From Spirochaetia bacterium (GTDB lineage: Bacteria; Spirochaetota; Spirochaetia; PWKH01), in assembly GCA_021736505.1 (NCBI GenBank), contig JAIPFU010000044.1, positions 1-11,154 on the forward strand: a stretch of DNA of 11,154 nucleotides, read 5' to 3'. The position numbers and the translations under genes are program-made. Of this stretch, positions 1 through 5,951 are shown piece by piece. The first letter of the stretch is position 1, and each line of letters begins with the position of its first letter. Under the pieces are notes generated by a model that did no database searches, was not told the DNA's origin, and worked only from the letters and a program-made list of their open reading frames with translations.

Positions 1-33
1 ACCAAATCTCTTCAATCTAATTTTAACGCTCAC
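1..33 (-). CDS. rpsP: 30S ribosomal protein S16, N-terminal 11 codons only (cut by window edge)
   Basis: The minus strand reads GTG followed by codons giving (M)SVKIRLKRFG, the characteristic N-terminus of ribosomal protein S16, a primary 30S assembly protein that binds 16S rRNA. A textbook Shine-Dalgarno AGGAGG (positions 39-44) sits 5 nt upstream of the GTG, which decides the start. The gene begins 22 bp after the ffh stop codon with no terminator between, so it is probably cotranscribed with ffh. The order ffh then rpsP is widespread in bacteria and usually continues into a KH-domain protein, rimM, trmD and rplS, which would lie beyond the left edge. Only 11 codons are visible. The identification rests on that short but very conserved stretch plus the gene order. 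Confidence 0.88.
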   Translation of the reverse strand, partial: MSVKIRLKRFG

Positions 34-55
34 ACGTGCCTCCTACTCAACTCGA

Positions 56-1384
56 CTACATGCCCATCTGCTTGAGCATTTTGTTTTGGTATTTCTTATT
101 TTTTGCGACTTTCTTCATCATGAGCCGCATTTTTTCAAACTTTTTCAGAAGCCGGTTTACATCATAAACTGCCGTACCGCTTCCTTTTGCAATTCTTTTT
201 CTCCGGGAAGGACCAATTATTCTATGATTTGTGCGTTCATTCAGTGTCATGGAAAGGATGATTGCTTTCTCCATGATTATTTCTTCTGTATTAATATCAT
301 CTTCACTAATCTGCCCTTTTGCCCCGGGTATCATTTCCAGCAGTGATTCCATTGATCCCATTTTATCAACTCGTTGAATCTGTTCAAGATAATCCTGCAG
401 GTTGAAAGATGCTGATGCCATCTTTTTCTGAAGCTTTTCTGCATCCTTCTGATCGAAGGATTCCTGAGCTTTTTCAACCAGGGAAACGACATCACCCATG
501 CCTAAGATTCTTGATGCTATACGCTCAGGATAAAAAGGATCAAGATCCTCTATTTTTTCGCCTACACCAATATATTTAATCGGTGTTCCTGAAATGCTCC
601 GTATGGATAAAGCTGCACCACCGCGGGTATCTGAATCAAATTTCGTGAGAACAACTCCATCGATTCCCACTTTTTCATTGAATTCCTTGGCTATGCTTAC
701 TGCATTCTGACCGGTCATTGCATCAGCTACATACAGTGTTTCATCCGGACGGGCAGTAGTATAAATATCCTTAATCTCCTGCATCATCTTTTCATCAAGA
801 TGCAGTCGACCCGTAGTATCGATGATCACCGTATTATACTGCTGCTTTTTTGCTTCTTTCAGCGCATGTTTTACAACTTTTACAGGATTCTTTGTATCTT
901 CGGCATAAACAGGTACATCAATCTGTTCACCCAGAATCTGAAGCTGTGTTACTGCTGCTGGTCTAACAAGGTCAGCAGCTACAAGAAGGACACGACGGCC
1001 CTCTTTCTTTAATTTTGCCGCCAGTTTTGCTGATGTTGTAGTTTTACCAGATCCCTGGAGTCCCATCATTAAAACAACTGACTGGGTATCCGGCCCTTTA
1101 AGCTGGAGTTCCTGCCGTTCATCCCCAAGAAGCTGCACAAGTTTATCATGTACAACTTTTATAAACTGCTGCCCGGGATTTACAGACTTGAGAACTTTCT
1201 CACCCTGTGCTTCCTGGATTGTCCGATTTACAAATCTTCTGACAACCCTGAGATTTACATCAGCTTCGAGAAGAGCAATTTTTATTTCTTCTACAGCATC
1301 CTGTATATTCTTTTCCGATATTTTACTTTTACCGGATATTTGTTTGAAAACATCACTGAATTTATTGCTAATTTTATCCAACAT
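56..1384 (-). CDS. ffh: Signal recognition particle protein Ffh (SRP54 GTPase)
   Basis: This is the protein subunit of the signal recognition particle. It binds 4.5S RNA and signal peptides of nascent chains at the ribosome and delivers them to the FtsY receptor and the Sec translocon. At 442 residues it is full length for the family. The helical N domain spans residues 1-90. The Ras-like G domain follows with a P-loop GLQGSGKTTT at 108-117, DTTGR at 189-193 and the guanine-specificity motif TKFD at 247-250. The methionine-rich M domain (about 305-442) carries the RNA- and signal-binding helices, including SRRKRIAKGSG at 393-403 and many Met residues near the C-terminus. The ATG is preceded by AAAAGG 9 nt upstream. 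A sigma70-type promoter lies about 30 bp further up. smc is upstream on the same strand and rpsP directly downstream. No missing motif was seen. Confidence 0.97.
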   Translation of the reverse strand: MLDKISNKFSDVFKQISGKSKISEKNIQDAVEEIKIALLEADVNLRVVRRFVNRTIQEAQGEKVLKSVNPGQQFIKVVHDKLVQLLGDERQELQLKGPDTQSVVLMMGLQGSGKTTTSAKLAAKLKKEGRRVLLVAADLVRPAAVTQLQILGEQIDVPVYAEDTKNPVKVVKHALKEAKKQQYNTVIIDTTGRLHLDEKMMQEIKDIYTTARPDETLYVADAMTGQNAVSIAKEFNEKVGIDGVVLTKFDSDTRGGAALSIRSISGTPIKYIGVGEKIEDLDPFYPERIASRILGMGDVVSLVEKAQESFDQKDAEKLQKKMASASFNLQDYLEQIQRVDKMGSMESLLEMIPGAKGQISEDDINTEEIIMEKAIILSMTLNERTNHRIIGPSRRKRIAKGSGTAVYDVNRLLKKFEKMRLMMKKVAKNKKYQNKMLKQMGM

Positions 1385-1411
1385 ACAATTTTACCTTTTA
1401 CAACAAATGCC

Positions 1412-1440
1412 CTTATACATTATTTGAAGGAACTCGTCAA
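1412..1440 (-). promoter_or_regulatory. Sigma70-type promoter for ffh-rpsP
   Basis: On the minus strand a -35 box TTGACG (1435-1440) and a -10 box TATAAG (1412-1417) are separated by exactly 17 nt. Transcription would start near 1405, giving a leader of about 20 nt that holds the ffh ribosome binding site. The site lies in the 121-bp gap after the smc stop. ffh and rpsP can therefore be expressed independently of smc, although read-through from smc is also possible because no terminator is evident in the gap. Confidence 0.7.
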
Positions 1441-1505
1441 CCTGTTTCTAGCTTCAGCATACATTTCAGAAGCGAAAAAATTAGTTGTAATATCATTGCG
1501 GACAG

Positions 1506-4322
1506 TTACTTAAGTCTTGGTTCGAAATCATTTCCCGGAGAATCTGAAAGTCGATAAGATATTATTTTTGAAACTCCCGGCTCCTCCATGGTAACCCCTA
1601 AAAGTGCTGAAGCACCGATTACTGTTTTTTTATTATGGGTTATGATAATAAACTGAGACTCCCTGCTGAAGTCCTCGAGAACATTGAGGAATCTTCCCAC
1701 ATTTGCATCATCCAAGGCCGCATCAATTTCATCGAGCACACAGAAAGGTGACGGCTTAACCATATATGTTGCAAAAAGCAAAGCTACGGCTGTCAAAGAG
1801 CGCTCTCCCCCAGAGAGGAGGGATATTCTTTCTAATTTTTTCCCTGGAGGCTGGGCAAGAATATCTATTCCTGATTCAAGGACGTTTTCAGGATCCATTA
1901 GTCTAATCTCTGCCCGACCACCACCGAAAAGTTTACGGAACATATTATGAAAATTGGTCTTTATCTGATTATAACAAACCGTAAAAAGCTCTTCAGATTT
2001 CTGTGTTATTTCTGTAGTAATTTTTATAAGATTCTCTTCTGCTATGGTCAGATCACGAATCTGTTTAGAGAGAAAATCATATCTCTCCTTTACTTCTTCA
2101 AATTCCTGGGCTGCCATATGATTTATGCTTCCCAGATTTCTCAGCTGTTCACGCTTATCCCGCATGGAATTTCGAATGGTATTTTTATCCTCATGCTGAT
2201 CAGAAGCGTTTGTTTCAAATTCCTTCAAACTTCTGGCATATGTTTCTTCAAACTGCTCGTAAATCGCGCTGATTTCCCTGTTAAGTGATTCAATCTCTAT
2301 TTCAGCACGCTCTATTCGCTGTTTCAGTTTTCCCGTTCTTTCAGTATAGGCATCAACTTGTTTTTTTCTTGATTCTACATTTCTGCTGTTTTCATGGATA
2401 GCAGTATTAATTTTTTCTAGATTTGTTTTTAACTGCTGCTCTTCTTCAAAAAGTTTTTCGTTTTCTTCATTTACTTTTTCAATTTTACGTTTTGTTTCCT
2501 GTTCACGGTTTTTTGCAATTTCTACATCCTTAGATGTGTCTTCATACAGAAGCTCCTGCTCTGACAATCTTTTCTGAAGATCTTTAACGGCATGTCCCAA
2601 CTGATCTTTTCTATTACCACTGTCAGCCAGGGATATTCGCAAATTCTCTAAAGTCTTTCTGTATGACTGCAGTTTTGTTCTCAAATGTTCATTTTCTTCC
2701 CTGTGTGTTAGAATGGCAGAACGATTGTTACGTATGGCATCACGGTTCTTTTTTATCCTGCTGTCTATTTCCCGCTTTCTTGTTATTATTCCTTCGGGCG
2801 ATAGAAATTCATCAATAAATGAAGGGACTGCGCCGGTATACTGTTCAAAGAGTTCTGCTATCGAGTTTACTCCTTCCTGCACATCCTTACATATGGTCTT
2901 AAACTCTTCAAATATGCGTACAGAGGTATCTTCGTCTGAAAATCTTTGAGCTTTACGAACATCTTCAGTATACTCGTTTTTATTGTGTACATGAGTGAGA
3001 ATTCGCTCAATTTTACTATATACCTTCTCTTCCAGTTCTTTACGGTATTTAGCTGAATATCCGGTTTCTTTCAGCTGTTCATCCAGCTGTTCAACAATAT
3101 CATCTGTGAGATTCTGCAGGTCCATCTGAAGATCCTGCTGTTCTTTTTCTATCTGCTCATTTTTACTCTCAAGCTCTTTGATTTCTCCATCATTGCGCTC
3201 TATTCTCTCTTCTGCCGCACGAACACTATTTGTAAAACTTTCTATTTCATCTTCCGCCTCTTCTATTGAGTCTTCAAACTCTAAGATCTGCTTTCGGTAT
3301 CGATCAATTTCAGTTTTATCCCTTACAATGCGTTCCTGAATAGTTTTTCCTCTGCTTTGGGCCTCTTTAGCATCAGCCTTAAAATCTTTGACCCGCTCCA
3401 TGAGTAAGCCAAGCTGGTTTTCAATGCTGTTCTTAGATTCGTCAATACGCTGAAGCTTGGTCTGAATTGTAATTTTTTCCTGAGAAAGAGCATTTACCTT
3501 ATCAAGATTTTCCTCAAGGTCTAAATTCAGCCTGTTTATTTCATCACGTAATTCAATTTCTGCTTCTTTATCCTCTTTCACTTGTTCGGCATTTGCATCC
3601 CGCTTAGATACTATCTCCCTTAAACGGGATAGCTGCATGATTACTTCTAAATTGAATATCTCTGTCTGCAGTTTCTGGTATTCTTCTGCTTTTTCAGCTT
3701 GTTTTTTAAGGGAGTCATAACTTTTTTTAACTTCCTTAAGGATATTCTCCACCTGTTTCAGGTTCTCATCAGTCTGGGCTAGCTTTCTTTCAGCTTCAGC
3801 ACTTTTTTGTTTATAGCGTGAGATACCAGCCGCCTCTTCAAAAATATATCTTCGATCTTCGGGCCGATGAGAGAGAATTTGATCAATTTTTCCTTGTTCA
3901 AGGATTGAATATGCTGATTTTCCAATTCCAGTATCAAAAAAGAGCTCACGAATATCGCGCAGCTTAACCGGAGTATTGTTTATAAGGTATTCACTTTCGC
4001 CGGACCTATGAACTCTACGCTTTAGTTCTACCTCAGCTACATCCATGGGGAGGTATCCCTCTTCATTGGAAATAACCAAGGCGACTTCTGAAACCTGTAA
4101 AGCTTTCCTGCTTTCCGTACCGTTAAAAATGACATCTTCCATTTTTCCGGCGCGAAGAGTTTTTGTTGACTGCTCCCCCAGTACCCACTTGATGCTGTCA
4201 ACTATATTGCTTTTACCGCATCCGTTAGGCCCTAGCAGTGCACTGATTCCATCGGAGAATTCTAATTTGCTTCTATCCGCGAAAGATTTAAAGCCGAATA
4301 ATTCTATGCTTTTCAAGAACAC
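1506..4322 (-). CDS. smc: Chromosome segregation/condensation protein SMC, with atypical hinge region
   Basis: This is an SMC ATPase, which organises and segregates the chromosome and usually works with ScpA and ScpB. The N-terminal head has Walker A GPNGCGKSN at residues 31-39 and conserved head segments around 128-170 (FFDTGIGKSAYSILEQG, FEEAAGISRYK). The C-terminal head has the ABC signature LSGGERS at 836-842, Walker B CVLDEIDAALDD at 861-872 and an ITHNKKT switch near 894-900. Charged coiled coils run about 170-405 and 515-790. The region between (405-515) does not show the glycine-containing hinge fold usual in SMCs. It is short and looks helical. Total length, 938, is below the usual 1100-1200. 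The GTG start gives MFLKSIELFGFKSFADRS, which matches the family start, with AAGGA 10 nt upstream. SbcC or RecN are excluded by this N-terminus and the signature sequences. Confidence 0.95.
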   Translation of the reverse strand: MFLKSIELFGFKSFADRSKLEFSDGISALLGPNGCGKSNIVDSIKWVLGEQSTKTLRAGKMEDVIFNGTESRKALQVSEVALVISNEEGYLPMDVAEVELKRRVHRSGESEYLINNTPVKLRDIRELFFDTGIGKSAYSILEQGKIDQILSHRPEDRRYIFEEAAGISRYKQKSAEAERKLAQTDENLKQVENILKEVKKSYDSLKKQAEKAEEYQKLQTEIFNLEVIMQLSRLREIVSKRDANAEQVKEDKEAEIELRDEINRLNLDLEENLDKVNALSQEKITIQTKLQRIDESKNSIENQLGLLMERVKDFKADAKEAQSRGKTIQERIVRDKTEIDRYRKQILEFEDSIEEAEDEIESFTNSVRAAEERIERNDGEIKELESKNEQIEKEQQDLQMDLQNLTDDIVEQLDEQLKETGYSAKYRKELEEKVYSKIERILTHVHNKNEYTEDVRKAQRFSDEDTSVRIFEEFKTICKDVQEGVNSIAELFEQYTGAVPSFIDEFLSPEGIITRKREIDSRIKKNRDAIRNNRSAILTHREENEHLRTKLQSYRKTLENLRISLADSGNRKDQLGHAVKDLQKRLSEQELLYEDTSKDVEIAKNREQETKRKIEKVNEENEKLFEEEQQLKTNLEKINTAIHENSRNVESRKKQVDAYTERTGKLKQRIERAEIEIESLNREISAIYEQFEETYARSLKEFETNASDQHEDKNTIRNSMRDKREQLRNLGSINHMAAQEFEEVKERYDFLSKQIRDLTIAEENLIKITTEITQKSEELFTVCYNQIKTNFHNMFRKLFGGGRAEIRLMDPENVLESGIDILAQPPGKKLERISLLSGGERSLTAVALLFATYMVKPSPFCVLDEIDAALDDANVGRFLNVLEDFSRESQFIIITHNKKTVIGASALLGVTMEEPGVSKIISYRLSDSPGNDFEPRLK

Positions 4323-4365
4323 GCTATTTGTATCCTTTTACTATTTTGTCTAAGCTAATAATACA

Positions 4366-4390
4366 TATACAGGTCCCAAATGCCTGTATA
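4366..4390. promoter_or_regulatory. 25-bp palindrome between smc and rnhB, possible operator
   Basis: The perfect arms TATACAGG (4366-4373) and CCTGTATA (4383-4390) flank a 9-nt centre. The site lies in the 132-bp gap between divergent smc and rnhB, 44 bp upstream of the smc start. Next to it is a smaller palindrome, TACGTACGTA (4389-4398). The gap is very AT-rich and several weak -10-like hexamers occur, but no well-spaced -35/-10 pair stands out on either strand. The site could be a repressor operator or a small hairpin in the smc leader. The regulator is unknown. Confidence 0.4.
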
Positions 4391-4469
4391 CGTACGTAAG
4401 AATATAGCATACATATTTTACTCAATAAAGTGATTTACTAACTAAACAATAATCATGTATATTAATTAC

Positions 4470-5063
4470 ATGATTATTTGCGGTATTGATGAAGCAGGTC
4501 GAGGTCCTATTGCAGGTCCTGTTACCGCTGCTTCAGTTATTCTTCCACTTGACTTTCCAGTTTCTGAATTGAATGATTCAAAAAAAATGAGTCCAGGCAA
4601 GCGGGAAAAACTTGAGCTTCTTATTAAAGCCGGTGCAATAGCCTATGGTATCGGTTGGGTTTCTCATAGAACTATTGATAAAATTAACATCCATAATGCC
4701 GCCTTACTTGCTATGAAAAAGTCTTTTCATGCTATGCTTCGACGGTATAATAAGGATATCGAACCAGGTCTTATCTTACAGGTACAGAATCTGCATATTC
4801 TTACGGATGGCAGATTCACTCCTGATATCTCCGGTGCAGGAATAAATGAAGCTGTTATTAAGGGAGATGCTTCCGTTCCGCAAATCATGGCGGCTTCAAT
4901 TATAGCTAAGACAGCACGTGACCGCTGGATGCGCTCTGCCGCTGAAAAATACCCTTTATGGTCCTTTGAAAGACATAAAGGGTATCCTACTCAACTTCAT
5001 AGGGATTTATGCAGAACCCACGGGCTCTCCCCTATTCATAGAAAAAGTTTTAATTTCCTTTAA
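4470..5063 (+). CDS. rnhB: Ribonuclease HII
   Basis: This enzyme cleaves RNA in RNA/DNA hybrids and nicks at single ribonucleotides misincorporated in DNA, acting in replication and ribonucleotide excision repair. Numbered from the ATG at 4470, the protein starts MIICGIDEAGRGP, holding the catalytic D7-E8 pair. The other acidic residues are in LTDGR (D113) and AKTARDRWM (D151). HKGYPTQLH near the C-terminus is typical of the family. Length is normal, 197 residues. An in-frame ATG at 4455 would add MYINY. Neither start has a recognisable Shine-Dalgarno, and I prefer 4470 because homologues commonly begin right at this point. It is divergent from smc and convergent with the bpuR-like gene. Every catalytic residue expected is present. 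Confidence 0.95.
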   Translation: MIICGIDEAGRGPIAGPVTAASVILPLDFPVSELNDSKKMSPGKREKLELLIKAGAIAYGIGWVSHRTIDKINIHNAALLAMKKSFHAMLRRYNKDIEPGLILQVQNLHILTDGRFTPDISGAGINEAVIKGDASVPQIMAASIIAKTARDRWMRSAAEKYPLWSFERHKGYPTQLHRDLCRTHGLSPIHRKSFNFL

Positions 5064-5068
5064 GGTAT

Positions 5069-5096
5069 TTGCCCTGGGGTATTGAAACCTTTCATT
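5069..5096 (+). repeat. 28-bp direct repeat, copy 1 (after rnhB)
   Basis: This segment, which begins TTGCCCTGGGGTATTG, is identical over 28 bp to positions 5224-5251. It starts 5 bp after the rnhB stop codon. Its last 5 bp equal the 3' end of the bpuR-like coding region. Copy 1 therefore looks like a duplicate of sequence that natively abuts bpuR. Confidence 0.9.
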
Positions 5097-5223
5097 CCCA
5101 AACGAAGCGAGAGGAGCGGAAGCATTAATATGCTTCCATTTCCAAGCGAGTGCAGGGATCGCAAGGTGAAATACCCCGCCCCTTTGGGGCGGAAAAGGAG
5201 GCAGAGCCTCCTGTACCCAGGGC
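5097..5223. repeat. Hairpin-rich intergenic element between the two direct repeats
   Basis: These 127 bp contain several perfect inverted repeats. GGAAGCAT/ATGCTTCC lies at 5118-5125 and 5130-5137 with a 4-nt loop. CCGCCCC/GGGGCGG lies at 5176-5182 and 5186-5192 with a 3-nt loop. AGGAGGC/GCCTCCT lies at 5196-5202 and 5206-5212. CCCAGGGC at 5216-5223 pairs with GCCCTGGG inside the second direct repeat. The word AAGCGAG occurs twice (5105, 5144). AATACCCC at 5170-5177 can pair with GGGGTATT in either flanking repeat. It is more GC-rich than its surroundings. The layout suggests a dispersed intergenic repeat (REP/MITE-like) inserted between two convergent genes. No coding capacity is claimed. 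Confidence 0.7.
5193..5212 (-). terminator. Possible intrinsic terminator for the bpuR-like gene
   Basis: Read on the minus strand, a 7-bp stem AGGAGGC/GCCTCCT with a TCT loop is followed by TTTTCC, about 35 nt past the stop codon. The U-tract is short and neighbouring hairpins compete, so termination is plausible rather than certain. Confidence 0.4.
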
Positions 5224-5251
5224 TTGCCCTGGGGTATTGAAACCTTTCATT
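5224..5251 (+). repeat. 28-bp direct repeat, copy 2 (overlaps the 3' end of the bpuR-like gene)
   Basis: This is an exact copy of 5069-5096, 155 bp downstream of it. Positions 5247-5251 belong to the last codons of the minus-strand bpuR-like gene. Its GCCCTGGG also forms the right arm of a CCCAGGGC/GCCCTGGG hairpin (5216-5233). Confidence 0.9.
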
Positions 5252-5489
5252 TTCTCTTCTTCTTTTCAGATTTTACAAATTCCAATGCTTTGAGAAGCTC
5301 TTCCTCAAAAACTTCGAGATCCTCCTCAAAAACAATAACGGATCTTCTTTCAAAGCTATCCTCACCCTGACGCTTACTCTCTACGATATTAAGAAACATA
5401 TCACCATTTCTATTTTCTTTTACATTAAAAAAATATGTACGTTTTTTCGTTGGAAATTTCGTAGAGAACAATTCACCTCGTATTCCCAT
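5247..5489 (-). CDS. bpuR: PUR-alpha-like nucleic-acid-binding protein (DUF3276/BpuR type)
   Basis: This 80-residue protein has the N-terminal pattern [20 protein letters not shown] followed by [15 protein letters not shown]. These are the marks of the bacterial PUR-alpha domain family found in spirochaetes and Bacteroidetes. The fold is a beta-sheet plus helix that dimerises and binds single-stranded DNA and RNA. In Borrelia, BpuR is a post-transcriptional and DNA-binding regulator. The acidic helix [18 protein letters not shown] (53-70) and the basic tail SEKKKRK fit this. Length is normal for the family. The ATG is preceded by a loose Shine-Dalgarno in AGGGTGGT. A TATAAT hexamer lies at 5521-5526 on the minus strand, but no well-spaced -35 box was found. 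The smc-rnhB-bpuR grouping matches Borrelia gene order as I recall it. Its targets here are unknown. Confidence 0.88.
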   Translation of the reverse strand: MGIRGELFSTKFPTKKRTYFFNVKENRNGDMFLNIVESKRQGEDSFERRSVIVFEEDLEVFEEELLKALEFVKSEKKKRK

Positions 5490-5599
5490 ATTACCACCCT
5501 GATTATCTGTATTTATGCTGATTATATGTAACAGCTTCCTGTGTATTTATCAACCCCGTTTTCAATAGCATTCTGCTTATACAAGTATCCCGACATTTC

Positions 5600-5627
5600 C
5601 CCTCTATTGATATTCCCTCTATTGATA
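5600..5627. repeat. 13-bp tandem direct repeat upstream of the tRNA
   Basis: CCCTCTATTGATA occurs twice, at 5600-5612 and 5615-5627, a period of 15 bp. Just after it lies a small inverted repeat, AATACT/AGTATT (5629-5634, 5642-5647), and TTTAGTAT is repeated at 5639 and 5650. These sit in the 263-bp gap between the bpuR-like gene and the tRNA, upstream of the tRNA promoter. They may bind a regulator or be simple slippage products. Confidence 0.65.
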
Positions 5628-5663
5628 GAATACTTACTTTTAGTATTAATTTAGTATAAGCAC

Positions 5664-5692
5664 TTGACGATTTCTCTATATTTTATTATATA
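5664..5692 (+). promoter_or_regulatory. Sigma70-type promoter for tRNA-Gly
   Basis: A -35 box TTGACG (5664-5669) and a -10 box TATATA (5687-5692) have a 17-nt spacer. Transcription would start near 5699, about 54 nt before the mature tRNA 5' end, leaving a leader to be removed by RNase P. Confidence 0.7.
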
Positions 5693-5752
5693 TATCCATG
5701 TTGCTTCAAGACAAAACAGTTTGCGGCATATACTTTTACAATATTTAAATTT

Positions 5753-5823
5753 GCGCCTGTGGTATAGTGGTATTACCTCAGCCTTCCAAGCTGAAGAGGC
5801 GGGTTCGATTCCCGTCGGGCGCT
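5753..5823 (+). tRNA. tRNA-Gly, anticodon UCC
   Basis: A complete cloverleaf can be folded. The acceptor strand GCGCCTG (5753-5759) pairs with CGGGCGC (5816-5822), with one G-U pair. The anticodon stem TCAGC/GCTGA encloses loop CTTCCAA, with anticodon TCC at 5785-5787. The T arm is GCGGG-TTCGATT-CCCGT, and the discriminator is U73. The sequence from the D arm through the T loop closely resembles E. coli tRNA-Gly(UCC). CCA is not encoded. It has its own promoter. A tyrosine recombinase gene follows on the same strand, so the tRNA 3' half is the likely attachment site of an integrated element. The tRNA itself is intact. Confidence 0.97.
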
Positions 5824-5828
5824 CTATA

Positions 5829-5871
5829 GTAATTTCCTTCCCACAAAGGAATTACAATTCTTACATTTTTT
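5829..5871 (+). terminator. Possible terminator after tRNA-Gly
   Basis: GTAATTTCCTT (5829-5839) pairs with AAGGAATTAC (5846-5855), with one bulged T and a short loop. A run of six T follows at 5866-5871, ten bases after the stem. The gap before the T run makes this a weak intrinsic terminator. It starts only 6 bp beyond the tRNA and could equally be part of the element attachment region. Confidence 0.4.
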
Positions 5872-5888
5872 GTTCATCTTGCTAAGGT

Positions 5889-5924
5889 CACCACTCAGGA
5901 CACCAGTGAGTACACCACTTCATT
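5889..5924 (+). repeat. Three 12-bp-spaced CACCA repeats before the integrase gene
   Basis: CACCACTCAGGA (5889), CACCAGTGAGTA (5901) and CACCACTTCATT (5913) follow each other without gaps, sharing the core CACCA(C/G)T. They lie between the tRNA and the recombinase start. Short direct repeats in this position are often arm-type sites bound by the N-terminal domain of a tyrosine recombinase. That role is inferred. The set ends 15 bp before the integrase ribosome binding site, so they could also control its transcription. Confidence 0.5.
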
Positions 5925-5951
5925 GGGTCCTTAATAGCAGGAGGACAAGAG

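Noticed and set aside
1385..1505. Possible small gene (such as a ylxM remnant) between smc and ffh
   Set aside because: Only very short frames occur, none has a ribosome binding site or recognisable sequence, and the region is explained by the ffh promoter and leader.
1506..4322. SMC shortness as evidence of a pseudogene
   Set aside because: The frame is intact and Walker A, signature and Walker B motifs are all present. The shortening falls in the coils and hinge region only.
4366..4390. LexA box
   Set aside because: The half sites are in the opposite arrangement and spacing to known LexA operators.
5069..5251. CRISPR-like direct repeats
   Set aside because: Only two copies of the 28-bp repeat exist, the sequence between them is 127 bp and itself hairpin-rich, and no cas gene is present.
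5664..5885. A 73-codon plus-strand reading frame
   Set aside because: It runs straight through the tRNA-Gly gene and its promoter, so it is a chance frame.
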